Source of the DNA: Pseudomonas marginalis
GTDB lineage: Bacteria > Pseudomonadota > Gammaproteobacteria > Pseudomonadales > Pseudomonadaceae
NCBI RefSeq assembly: GCF_900105325.1
Contig: NZ_FNSU01000003.1
Coordinates: forward strand, 3,857,501 to 3,921,500
Direction of reading: 5' to 3'
Length of the DNA: 64,000 nucleotides
Part shown: one piece after another, positions 1 to 7,421 of the stretch
Position numbering within the stretch: position 1 is the first letter of the stretch
Layout of the letters: every line of letters starts with the position of its first letter
Position numbers and translations under genes: made by a program
Notes under the pieces: model-generated
What the model was told of the DNA's origin: nothing
Databases searched by the model: none
The model's input: the letters and a program-made list of their open reading frames with translations, nothing else

Positions 1-1283
1 CAACCTTAAGCTTGGGCGATCCGCTGGAACCCGCACGCAAGGCCACCGCGCAAATGCTGCAAGAGCGCGAGCGCACGTTTTCGCTGCCGCAGCCGTTCTA
101 CTCTGATGAGCGGCTGTTTGATATCGACATGCAGGAGATCTTCCAGAAAGAGTGGTTGATCGCCGGCATGACCTGCGAGATCCCCAGCAAGGGCAACTAC
201 CTGACCCTGCAAGTGGGCAAGAACCCGATCATCGTGATCCGTGGCGCCGAAGGCGTGGTGCATGCGTTCCACAACGTCTGCCGCCACCGGGGTTCGCGCC
301 TGTGCACCAGCGACAAGGGCAAGGTTGCCAAGCTGGTGTGCCACTACCACCAGTGGACCTACGAGCTGGACGGTCGCCTGCTGTTCGCCGGCACCGAGAT
401 GGGCGCCGATTTCGACATGAAGCAATACGGCCTCAAGCCGGTGAACGTGAAGACCGCCGGCGGCTACATCTTCATCAGCCTGGCCGAGAACCCGCCGGCC
501 ATCGATGATTTCCTGTCGACGCTGAACCACTACATGGAACCCTACGACATGGAGAACACCAAGGTGGCGGTGCAAACCACCTTGATGGAAAAGGCCAACT
601 GGAAGCTGGTGCTGGAAAACAACCGCGAGTGCTACCACTGCAATGCGTCGCACCCCGAGCTGTTGAAAACCCTGCTGGAATGGGACGACGTCACCGACCC
701 ACGCGCCGACCAGGCCTTCAAGGACCATGTCGCCGCTTCGGCCGCTGCCTGGGATGCCGAGAAGATCCCTTACGCCCACGCCAGCTTCGGCCTGCGTAAC
801 CGTATCGTGCGCATGCCGCTGCTCAAGGGCACCGTGTCGATGACCCTGGACGGCAAGCAGGGCTGCGCCAAGCTGATGGGCCGCATCAAGAACCCCGACC
901 TCGGCTCGATGCGCATCCTGCACCTGCCGCATTCCTGGAACCACTGCATGGGCGACCACATCATCGTGTTCACGGTGTGGCCGATCAGCGCCCAGGAAAC
1001 CATGGTGACCACCAAGTGGCTGGTGCACAAGGACGCCGTGGAAGGCGTGGACTACGACGTGGAGCGCATGCGCCAGGTGTGGGACGCCACCAACGACCAG
1101 GACCGTCGCCTGGCCGAAGAGAACCAGCGCGGGATCAACTCCACCGCCTACCAGCCTGGCCCGTACTCCAAGACCTATGAGTTCGGCGTGGTGAACTTCG
1201 TGGACTGGTACAGCGAGCGCATGTTGAACAACCTCGGCGCAGCCCCGGCGCCTTACCTCAAGGGTGTGGCTGCACACGAATAA
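1..1283 (+). CDS. gbcA: Glycine betaine monooxygenase, Rieske oxygenase subunit (5' end outside window)
   Basis: The protein is a Rieske non-haem iron oxygenase that, with the reductase GbcB, demethylates glycine betaine to dimethylglycine in the cytoplasm. The Rieske cluster ligands are visible as C-R-H and, further on, C-H-Y-H (positions about 280-350). The mononuclear iron region NNRECYHCNASH lies near 620-655. The reading frame is open to the first base and already encodes TLSLGDPLEP before the first possible internal start, so the true start lies a few codons upstream of the window. The gene heads the set of betaine genes further along. In P. aeruginosa the homologue is induced by GbdR, which is encoded here at 30683-31786. 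Family assignment is confident. gbcB is not in the window. Confidence 0.95.
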   Translation, partial: TLSLGDPLEPARKATAQMLQERERTFSLPQPFYSDERLFDIDMQEIFQKEWLIAGMTCEIPSKGNYLTLQVGKNPIIVIRGAEGVVHAFHNVCRHRGSRLCTSDKGKVAKLVCHYHQWTYELDGRLLFAGTEMGADFDMKQYGLKPVNVKTAGGYIFISLAENPPAIDDFLSTLNHYMEPYDMENTKVAVQTTLMEKANWKLVLENNRECYHCNASHPELLKTLLEWDDVTDPRADQAFKDHVAASAAAWDAEKIPYAHASFGLRNRIVRMPLLKGTVSMTLDGKQGCAKLMGRIKNPDLGSMRILHLPHSWNHCMGDHIIVFTVWPISAQETMVTTKWLVHKDAVEGVDYDVERMRQVWDATNDQDRRLAEENQRGINSTAYQPGPYSKTYEFGVVNFVDWYSERMLNNLGAAPAPYLKGVAAHE

Positions 1284-1305
1284 CCGATACCCACAACTCA
1301 AAACT

Positions 1306-1468
1306 GTGGGAGGGGGCTTAAGGCTTTTTGTAGGAGCGAGCTTGCTCGCGAAAAACTCACAAGCGCCGCGTTCATTCAGGAAGCACGCGTTATCGTTGAC
1401 GTTTTTCGCGAGCAAGCTCGCTCCTACAAGAAGCGATGTACGCGACCGGCATTAGGGCCCCTCCCACA
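1306..1468. repeat. Nested REPIN: one palindromic pair inserted inside another
   Basis: The outer arms are GTGGGAGGGGGCTT (1306-1319) and its degenerate complement in 1455-1468. Between them lies a perfect 29-bp inverted repeat of a different type (1328-1356 against 1401-1429; core GGAGCGAGCTTGCTCGCG). The outer sequence matches the abundant REP family of P. fluorescens, while the inner one is the other common GAGCGAGCTTGCTCGC type. The arrangement reads as one mobile REP doublet having landed in another. It lies directly after gbcA and could also stop or protect its mRNA. Confidence 0.8.
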
Positions 1469-1492
1469 TTTGAACCTCACACTGCTTAATAT

Positions 1493-2099
1493 TTGATCAA
1501 CTCTCTCGCAGACCACTGGCAGCCTGCCCTCCAGCCTTTACCCAACAACTTATCCACAAAGCCACCCACAGCAATTGTGGGCAACTGCGCTATCCAACCA
1601 AAATTAATTGAAGAAAATCCGTGACTTATTCAAGTTGACGGTTCTAACGGCACACTGATCATTTATTGATCAAAACCCTACAAGCTACGTAGAACGTGAC
1701 CTGTAGCGGTACGCAAACACCTTATCCACAGAACCGCCAACAGACTTTGGGGGCAACTTCGGCAGCGCTGTGGAAAACCGCGTCAAACCTTCATATACCA
1801 AGGGTTTCAGCTATATTCCTGGGGTTTAGCGGCAATTTGATCAATAAACAACCAGACGACGGAAAGCCTCTATTCATAAGGCCTGTAGCGGATAGCAAAC
1901 ATCTTATCCACAGAAGCGCCAACAGACTTTGGGGGCAACTCAAACCGCTGCTTCCTCCTTATCCACACAAAAAAGCACCAGAAAACCGTAACTTAGCTTG
2001 GTCGTTTTTCGTACAGGAGCTTGCAGGCCTTGATTTACGGGGCGTGTGGATAACCACCAACACCTTATCCACAGCCAGGCTCACAGCGTTTGTGGGTAA
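1493..2099. repeat. Four iterons carrying DnaA-type boxes (TTATCCACA) in a 600-bp non-coding region
   Basis: Six exact TTATCCACA boxes occur at 1550-1558, 1722-1730, 1904-1912, 1959-1967, 2065-2073 (plus) and 2045-2053 (minus). A seventh site, TTTTCCACA (minus, 1769-1777), fits the looser consensus. Four boxes are each followed, always 26 bp downstream, by an inverted relaxed copy (1576, 1748, 1930, 2091; TGTGGGYAA or TGGGGGCAA), giving a constant 35-bp dyad. The dyads are 172, 182 and 161 bp apart. TTGATCAA palindromes recur at 1493, 1666 and 1837. Copies two and three are nearly identical over about 59 bp. No convincing gene lies between 1284 and 2211. DnaA binding is inference from the box sequence; an origin, a titration site or a regulatory region are all possible. 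Confidence 0.75.
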
Positions 2100-2211
2100 C
2101 CGCACAACCTGTACAAAAAACACCCAGCATCTACACTCACCCTTGCAGTCAATTCCATGGCCTGGGTTAACGCGGAAGTCCTTGGCAGCCTGATCGGGAG
2201 GAAGAACGGTG

Positions 2212-2706
2212 ATGTGGCAGGGCAAGCCCAGCCATCACTGCGCCAAAGGTTTTACGCTGATTGAATTACTACTGACGCTGGCCCTGCTGGCCACGCTTGC
2301 GACAGTGGCTTATCCGCTGACAGCATTGATGGGTAAACGTGATCGAGAACTGGACCTGCAACGTTCGTTGCGGGAAATCCGGCGTGCGATCGATGCCTAC
2401 AAAGACGCCAGTGACGATGGCCGCATTGAAAAGAGCATCACCGACAGCGGTTATCCACCTTCCCTGCAGGTATTGGTCGAAGGCGTAACGGACAACACCC
2501 ATCTGCAAGGCAACAAACTCTATTTCCTGCGACGTATTCCCCGGGACCCATTCTGCGAGTGTCCCGAGCTGGCGGCTGACAAAACCTGGCAATTGCGCAG
2601 TTACAAGAGCAGCGCCGACAACCCACAAGAGGGAGAAGATGTATTCGACGTTTCATCCCGAAGCACCCGGGAGAGCTTGAATGGAACGTCATACAGCCAA
2701 TGGTGA
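2212..2706 (+). CDS. Type II secretion/type IV pilus-like pseudopilin
   Basis: This is a prepilin-like protein of 164 residues. A short basic leader ends in KG and is followed by FTLIELLLTLALLA, a textbook prepilin peptidase site with Gly at -1 and Glu at +5. The hydrophobic helix then runs into an amphipathic segment (RSLREIRRAIDAYKDA). The C-terminal half has the RDPF...W pattern and ends in TSYSQW, also seen in the next gene. A GTG lies just before the ATG, but the ATG at 2212 has the better spacing from GGGAGGA. It is the first gene of the secretion cluster and overlaps the next pseudopilin. Processing must rely on a PilD/GspO peptidase encoded elsewhere. Its exact rank among minor pseudopilins (H, I or J type) cannot be set from sequence alone. 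Confidence 0.85.
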   Translation: MWQGKPSHHCAKGFTLIELLLTLALLATLATVAYPLTALMGKRDRELDLQRSLREIRRAIDAYKDASDDGRIEKSITDSGYPPSLQVLVEGVTDNTHLQGNKLYFLRRIPRDPFCECPELAADKTWQLRSYKSSADNPQEGEDVFDVSSRSTRESLNGTSYSQW

Positions 2707-3061
2707 TCGGGGTTTTACCCTGATTGAGTTGCTGGTGGTCATGGCGATCATCGCCACCCTCATGACCCTGGTCACCCCGCAGTACTTCCGCCAGCACACC
2801 AAGGCCCAGGAAACCGTGCTGCGCCACAACCTGTCTTCCATTCGCCAGGCCCTGGACCAATACCGCGAGGACCACAGCGCCAATCCCGAGTCCCTGCAAG
2901 CCCTGGTGGACCGTCGCTACCTGCGCGAGATCCCCATGGACCCGCTGACCGGCAGGCGTGACACCTGGCAACTGCAACCTTCGGACGAACAAGGCCTGGG
3001 CGATGTACGCAGCGGTGCCACAGGTGCCGACACGAACGGGAGCGCCTATGCAGATTGGTAG
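2681..3061 (+). CDS. Type II secretion/type IV pilus-like pseudopilin
   Basis: This is a 126-residue prepilin-like protein. The leader MERHTANGDRG is followed by FTLIELLVVMAIIATLMTLV, with Gly at -1 and Glu at +5 intact. An ALDQYREDH segment and a MDPLTGRRDTWQL motif follow, and the protein ends in SAYADW. The gene overlaps the previous one by 26 bp and the next by 14 bp, so the three are almost certainly translated together. Similarity to the first pseudopilin (DP...W pattern and Y-x-x-W end) suggests the pair arose by duplication. The role is presumably a minor subunit of the short periplasmic pseudopilus that pushes substrate through the secretin. Confidence 0.85.
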   Translation: MERHTANGDRGFTLIELLVVMAIIATLMTLVTPQYFRQHTKAQETVLRHNLSSIRQALDQYREDHSANPESLQALVDRRYLREIPMDPLTGRRDTWQLQPSDEQGLGDVRSGATGADTNGSAYADW

Positions 3062-3554
3062 GCACAACCAGCAGGGCTCGGTGTTCATGGGCATGTTGGT
3101 GACAGTGGCCGTGGTGGCCGTGATGCTGATGGAAGTCGGCACCCTGTGGTCCAGCGTGCTGCAGCGCGAACGCGAGCTGGAACTGCTGGCGCGGGGCAAT
3201 GAAATCCGCCGGGCGATCGGGCTGTACTACGCCGCCGGCAACACCTACCCCAAGTCCCTCGACGACCTGGTGCTCGACCGTCGCCAACCCACCACCCAGC
3301 GCTATCTGCGCCGTGCCTACACCGATCCGCTGACTGGCAGCGCCGAATGGGGCGTAGTCGCGGGCCCAGGCGAAACGTTCATGGGCGTGTTCAGCACCGC
3401 CCAGGGCACGCCGTTCAAACAAGGCAATTTTTCAGCCATCAATCAGAGTTTTACAGGACAAGGCAGTTATCAAGGGTGGGTGTTTCTGTTTGGTCCTGGG
3501 CAGAACAACCCTGCAACCCGCATCGCTCCCAAGGGAGATCAACTGAGCAAATGA
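3048..3554 (+). CDS. Atypical pseudopilin lacking Glu5 (possible tip subunit)
   Basis: This 168-residue protein starts at the ATG at 3048, which overlaps the previous gene's end. The N-terminus, MQIGRHNQQG then SVFMGMLVTVAVVAVML, looks like a prepilin leader and helix with Gly at -1. The usual Glu at +5 is replaced by Gly. In T2SS the tip protein GspK also lacks this Glu, so a tip or initiator role is plausible. The C-terminal half carries DPLTGSAEWGVV, GVFSTAQGTPFK and SYQGWVFLF, a pattern found in many bacterial pseudopilins. It is much shorter than GspK, so orthology is not claimed. About 70 bp of non-coding DNA separates it from the LPMO gene. Confidence 0.75.
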   Translation: MQIGRHNQQGSVFMGMLVTVAVVAVMLMEVGTLWSSVLQRERELELLARGNEIRRAIGLYYAAGNTYPKSLDDLVLDRRQPTTQRYLRRAYTDPLTGSAEWGVVAGPGETFMGVFSTAQGTPFKQGNFSAINQSFTGQGSYQGWVFLFGPGQNNPATRIAPKGDQLSK

Positions 3555-3626
3555 TGCCGATTGAATAAGCACACTGATCGTTCCAGCCGTTCGGAACTTG
3601 TTTATCTGAATTGAGGTGGATCAAGC

Positions 3627-5126
3627 ATGAGTAACTTACAGCGCTTAATGAAATGGTTGTTGGCGGCGGTCTTGTTGGCACCGACGCTGGTCATGGCCCA
3701 CGGTGCGGTGGACACGCCCGTCGCACGACAGGTCTATTGCAGGGCACTCCCGGATTTCTGGTCAGGCAGCCCCAGTGATGCAGGGTGCGCGGCCCTGTCT
3801 AAAGTGAGTAAGCAGTATCCAGGCCAGCAATGGAATGAAGTGGCCCATTTGATCAGGCAACCGGGTTACAACGACCCTGAAATCGTCAAACGAGAAGTGC
3901 CCGATGGCAAACTTTGTTCGGCGGCTGACAGCAAGAAAGATGGCCTGAACATTGTGTCGGACCAGTGGCATCGCACCGACGTTACGCCCACCAATGGCAT
4001 GATGGATGTGCGCATCATCGGCACTGCGCCACACGTGCCCAGTTTCGCGAAGGTCTTTCTCACAAAACCGGGCTTTGACCCGACCAGGTCGCCGCTGACC
4101 TGGAATGACCTGACGCTCATCCACACCCAGCAGTTCGAGCGCGCGCAAACCGACTGGGGCAATAATCCACCCATCATGTCGGGAGCCTCGGGGTACTTCA
4201 AGTTCGCTGTACCTATCCCATCGGGGCAAACGGGCAACGCCACGCTGTTCGTGCAGTGGCAGCGTATCGATCCAGCGGGTGAAGGGTTCTATAACTGCAG
4301 TGACATCAACATCGTCGGTGCCGGAATCCCGGAGCAGTGGGTCGATATCGGCCAATTCATCGATCAGGTCATGGAGACCCTCAAACCGGGTGACTCAGTC
4401 CACTTCCGCATCCTCGACAACACACCGGCGGCCAGGGAAGTGGTGGACATTACCCTGCCCATTACCGCGAGCAACCTCGACCCGAACATATGGGGCCAGC
4501 AATTGGCGAATCAGATCAACCCAAGCATTGCCAAGGTAGGAGAGAAAAAAACCGGCAATATTGTATTCAATACCAGCGATGCCAGCGCCAACTCGGTTTA
4601 CACATTGGCGAAGGGTTACAGCCGTGCAATGGCGATCATCCCTGGCAGCGAAACCCCGACAAACCCTACGGCGCCTGTCGCGAAAATAACCGGGCCCACC
4701 ACCATGCAATCCGGCCGGCCGTTTACCTTCAGCGCCAGTCAGTCCGTGGGGCACAACGGTCCATTGCTCTACAGCTGGACTGTTATCGGAATGAACCGGC
4801 CCTACAACCAGATGACTGTAAGCGGTGTGGCGGTTAACGTTCCTCAGCCGACGCAGCACGAGGTGCGATTGCTGGTACGGGACGAGCAGAATGGCAAGAC
4901 CGGCCTGGCGCGGCAGACCTTTACCGTGACCCCTTCCAGTGGCGGCGGGGACTATCCGGCCTACAAAGAAGGCACTGCGTACAACGCCGGCGACATCGTG
5001 AGCAATAACGGCAAAAACTATAAGTGCAAACCTCACCCCTACACCGCGTGGTGCGCAGGCGCCGCCTGGGCGTATGCCCCCGGCACGGGCACAGCGTGGG
5101 ACCAGGCCTGGGACGAAGTTCGATGA
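3627..5126 (+). CDS. Secreted AA10 lytic polysaccharide monooxygenase with C-terminal chitin-binding module
   Basis: This is a predicted copper enzyme that oxidatively cleaves crystalline chitin or cellulose outside the cell. A signal peptide (residues 1-24, ending LVMA) leaves His25 as the mature N-terminus, the hallmark of the LPMO histidine brace. The second brace His is probably in QWHRTDVT. The AA10 domain covers roughly residues 25-230. It is followed by a GbpA-like linker domain, a PKD-like region (about 345-440), and a final CBM5/12 or CBM73-type module with YNAGDIVSNNGKNYKC and WCAGAAWAYAPGTGTAW. GAGGTG precedes the ATG. The gene sits inside the secretion cluster, so it is the most obvious substrate. 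Related CbpD of P. aeruginosa is a known T2SS substrate. Chitin or cellulose preference cannot be told by eye. Confidence 0.9.
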   Translation: MSNLQRLMKWLLAAVLLAPTLVMAHGAVDTPVARQVYCRALPDFWSGSPSDAGCAALSKVSKQYPGQQWNEVAHLIRQPGYNDPEIVKREVPDGKLCSAADSKKDGLNIVSDQWHRTDVTPTNGMMDVRIIGTAPHVPSFAKVFLTKPGFDPTRSPLTWNDLTLIHTQQFERAQTDWGNNPPIMSGASGYFKFAVPIPSGQTGNATLFVQWQRIDPAGEGFYNCSDINIVGAGIPEQWVDIGQFIDQVMETLKPGDSVHFRILDNTPAAREVVDITLPITASNLDPNIWGQQLANQINPSIAKVGEKKTGNIVFNTSDASANSVYTLAKGYSRAMAIIPGSETPTNPTAPVAKITGPTTMQSGRPFTFSASQSVGHNGPLLYSWTVIGMNRPYNQMTVSGVAVNVPQPTQHEVRLLVRDEQNGKTGLARQTFTVTPSSGGGDYPAYKEGTAYNAGDIVSNNGKNYKCKPHPYTAWCAGAAWAYAPGTGTAWDQAWDEVR

Positions 5127-5176
5127 CCCGCTCGAACGCATATTCAGTTACTGGATAAGCATAAGAGCCAAACGTT

Positions 5177-5200
5177 ATAGGGCGCCTCACGGCGCCTTAT
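5177..5200 (+). terminator. Hairpin after the LPMO gene
   Basis: ATAGGGCGCC and GGCGCCTTAT pair around a TCAC loop, giving a ten-pair stem with one G-T wobble. It begins 50 bp after the LPMO stop. There is only a weak T-run, so it is a moderate terminator or an mRNA-stabilising hairpin. It would separate the LPMO and pseudopilin genes from the gspG unit. Confidence 0.55.
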
Positions 5201-5293
5201 ATCGAGCAACGCTACAGTTGAAGATGTACTTGAATTGAAAAGGTTCTAACGCAGTCCTACCGGCGGTGCCCGCTTCACAGCGGGCCGGGAGAG

Positions 5294-5363
5294 TTATACA
5301 CAACCGCCGTACCTTGGCACTCCCAACAGGGTATTTCCATGCGTATTCACTCATTTATCCACA
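5294..5363 (+). promoter_or_regulatory. Two DnaA-type boxes around the gspG start
   Basis: TTATACACA (5294-5302) and TTATCCACA (5355-5363) both fit the DnaA-box consensus TTATNCACA. They flank the gspG ATG at 5339 and are 61 bp apart. They recall the box cluster at 1550-2099 upstream of the first gene of the same cluster. A regulatory role is inference. The second box is inside the coding sequence (leader peptide codons), so part of its conservation could be by chance. Confidence 0.4.
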
Positions 5364-5770
5364 GCCCCCAGCGTGCCTTCACCTTGCTGGAGCTGCTGGT
5401 CGTCCTGCTGATCATCGCCCTGCTCGCCGGCTACGTCGGCCCGAAGATGTTCGACCGCCTGGAACTGGCCAAGGTACAAACCGCCCAGGGCCAGATGAAA
5501 GCCCTTGCCGATGCCTTGAACCAGTACCGCCTGGACAACGGCAACTACCCCGACGAAACCCTTGGCCTCGACGCCCTCACCACCCGGCCCGCCAACGCCA
5601 GCCATTGGCAGGGCCCCTATGTGAAGACGCTGCCGCCAGACCCTTGGGGTAACCCGTATCTCTACAAGAACCCCGGCACACCACCCAACGATGCGGAGAT
5701 CATCTGCCTGGGTCGTGACGGCAAGGCCGGCGGGGTGAATACCTACGCCGACATTGTGTACGGCCTGTGA
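5339..5770 (+). CDS. gspG: Major pseudopilin, GspG family
   Basis: The 143-residue product matches GspG in length and layout. A basic leader precedes FTLLELLVVLLIIALLAGYVGPKMF, followed by QGQMKALADALNQYRLDNGNYP, then PPDPWGNPYLYKNPG and a Gly/Asp-rich end (GRDGKAGG). The residue before the cleavage site is Ala rather than the usual Gly, and Glu at +5 is present. GspG forms the body of the pseudopilus and is the most recognisable protein of this system. Together with GspE and GspF below, it places the cluster in the T2SS/T4P superfamily. The start has only a weak ribosome site (CAGGG). Confidence 0.9.
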   Translation: MRIHSFIHSPQRAFTLLELLVVLLIIALLAGYVGPKMFDRLELAKVQTAQGQMKALADALNQYRLDNGNYPDETLGLDALTTRPANASHWQGPYVKTLPPDPWGNPYLYKNPGTPPNDAEIICLGRDGKAGGVNTYADIVYGL

Positions 5771-5771
5771 C

Positions 5772-6236
5772 ATGCACACGCTGCGGCGGGTCCTGATACT
5801 GCTGTGCCTCACGGGTACCGCACAGGCCAACTGCTGGCAACTGGCAGCCAGCCGCTACCACGTCGACCCGCTGTTGCTTTATGCGATCGCCAAGGTCGAA
5901 TCCGGCCTCAACCCCAGCGCACGCAACCTCAACAGCGATGGCAGCCAGGACATCGGCCTGATGCAAATCAACAGCCGCCACTTGCCCGCACTGGCCCGGG
6001 TCGGCATCACCGAGCAGCACTTGATCACCCAGCCCTGCACCAGCGTCATGGTGGGCGCGTGGATTCTTGCCGGGTTTATCCGCGAGCAGGGTTATGGCTG
6101 GCAGGCCGTGGGCGCCTATAACGCCGGGGCCAAGCCGGACCGGGAAGCACGGCGCTCACGCTACGCCCTGGCGGTGTGGCGTTACTACGCGTTGTTGTTG
6201 CAACAGCGCCAACAACGGGCGGGGCAAACGCCATGA
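5772..6236 (+). CDS. Lytic transglycosylase, SLT (IagB/VirB1-like) domain
   Basis: This small exported murein hydrolase has a signal peptide (MHTLRRVLILLCLTGTAQA) followed by a single SLT domain. The catalytic Glu is in AKVESGLNP, and the family motifs GLMQINSRH and AVGAYNAG are clear. Such specialised transglycosylases open the peptidoglycan for secretion systems, pili and flagella. The ATG at 5772 lies one base after the gspG stop, and the 3' end overlaps gspF, so it belongs to the same transcript. Its presence supports the cluster as a self-contained envelope-spanning machine. Nothing unusual is seen in its sequence. Confidence 0.88.
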   Translation: MHTLRRVLILLCLTGTAQANCWQLAASRYHVDPLLLYAIAKVESGLNPSARNLNSDGSQDIGLMQINSRHLPALARVGITEQHLITQPCTSVMVGAWILAGFIREQGYGWQAVGAYNAGAKPDREARRSRYALAVWRYYALLLQQRQQRAGQTP

Positions 6237-7417
6237 TCGACTTTGACGTGCGCATCATCCGCGACGGCCATTTGCAGACCCTGCGCCTGCAAGCCCTCGA
6301 CGTCGCCCAGGCGCGCCAGCAACTGCAGGCCGACGGCGCCCAGGTCATCTCGCTGAAAGCCCGCCGCCCACTCAAACTGCCCAGCCGTCGTAGCACGTTC
6401 GCCTTGGGCCTGTTTATCCAGGAGCTGGTGGTACTGCTCGATGCCGGCCTGGTGCTGGTGGAAGCCGTGGAGACCCTGCGCGACAAGGCGCCAGCAGGGA
6501 TTAACCGGCAAGTCATGAGCGATCTGCTCGCGTCTATGTACGAAGGCAATTCGCTGTCCAAGGCGATGCTGCTCAAGCCGCAGACTTTCCCGTCACTGTT
6601 AATTGCCACCGTGGCGTCCTCGGAACACAGCGGCCAATTGGCCGTGGCCCTGCGCCGCTACCATCATTTTGAAGCCCACCTGGCAACCGTGAAGAAGCGC
6701 GTCAGCGGCGCCCTGATGTACCCCTTGGTGGTACTCAGCGTCGGCGCGTTGATCCTGCTGTTCCTGCTGTTCTTCGTGATCCCGCGCTTTGCCTCGGTGT
6801 TCGACGCCGTGGCCGATCTGCCGGCCACCGCACGCTTTATGGTGTGGTGGGGCGCACTGGTAGACGCGCGTGGCATGGAGTTGCTGCTTGGCCTGGTGCT
6901 GGCGATTGCCGCGCTGATGCTGTTGTTGCGCAGCGCCGGGTTCAAGCGCCGCATCGCCCAGCTGTTCTGGAAGATCCCCAGCCTGGGCGCCCAACGCACG
7001 CTGTTTATCCTCGCGCGCTTTTATCGCACCGCCGGCATGTTGCTGATGGGCGGCATGCCGGTGGTCACTGCGGTGGAGCTGTCCGGTGCGCTGCTGCCCG
7101 TGGAACGCCAGGCGGACCTGCGCCAGGCCATGACCGACATCCAGGCCGGCCAGCCACTGTCCACTGCCCTCGCCCGCCATCGATTGACCACCGCCGTCGC
7201 CGAACGCCTGCTACGCGTGGGTGAACAAAGCGGTGAGCTGGCGGCGATGTGCGAGCGCATCGCGCAGTTCCACGATGAAGCGCTGGAGCGTGCCATCGAG
7301 CTGTTCAGCAAAGTCTTCGAGCCGTTGTTGATGCTGGTGGTGGGCGGGCTGATCGGCCTGATCGTATTCATGTTGTACATGCCGATTTTCGAACTGGCAG
7401 GCTCCATCCAGGGGTAG
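6233..7417 (+). CDS. gspF: Inner-membrane platform protein, GspF/PilC family
   Basis: This 394-residue polytopic protein has two repeated T2SSF domains, each followed by hydrophobic helices. FIQELVVLLDAGLVLVEAVETL is the first cytoplasmic helix bundle. YPLVVLSVGALILLFLLFFVIPRF is the first strong membrane segment, and the C-terminal copy ends with EPLLMLVVGGLIGLIVFMLYMPIF. GspF couples the ATPase GspE to pseudopilus assembly. The ATG at 6233 overlaps the transglycosylase stop (ATGA), and gspE begins 4 bp after the end. Length and features are normal for the family. Confidence 0.92.
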   Translation: MIDFDVRIIRDGHLQTLRLQALDVAQARQQLQADGAQVISLKARRPLKLPSRRSTFALGLFIQELVVLLDAGLVLVEAVETLRDKAPAGINRQVMSDLLASMYEGNSLSKAMLLKPQTFPSLLIATVASSEHSGQLAVALRRYHHFEAHLATVKKRVSGALMYPLVVLSVGALILLFLLFFVIPRFASVFDAVADLPATARFMVWWGALVDARGMELLLGLVLAIAALMLLLRSAGFKRRIAQLFWKIPSLGAQRTLFILARFYRTAGMLLMGGMPVVTAVELSGALLPVERQADLRQAMTDIQAGQPLSTALARHRLTTAVAERLLRVGEQSGELAAMCERIAQFHDEALERAIELFSKVFEPLLMLVVGGLIGLIVFMLYMPIFELAGSIQG

Positions 7418-7421
7418 TGCG

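Noticed and set aside
1696..2193. 165-residue plus-strand frame across the DnaA-box iterons
   Set aside because: It runs through repeated non-coding units and has no credible ribosome site or family. Its repeated peptide blocks come from the iterons.
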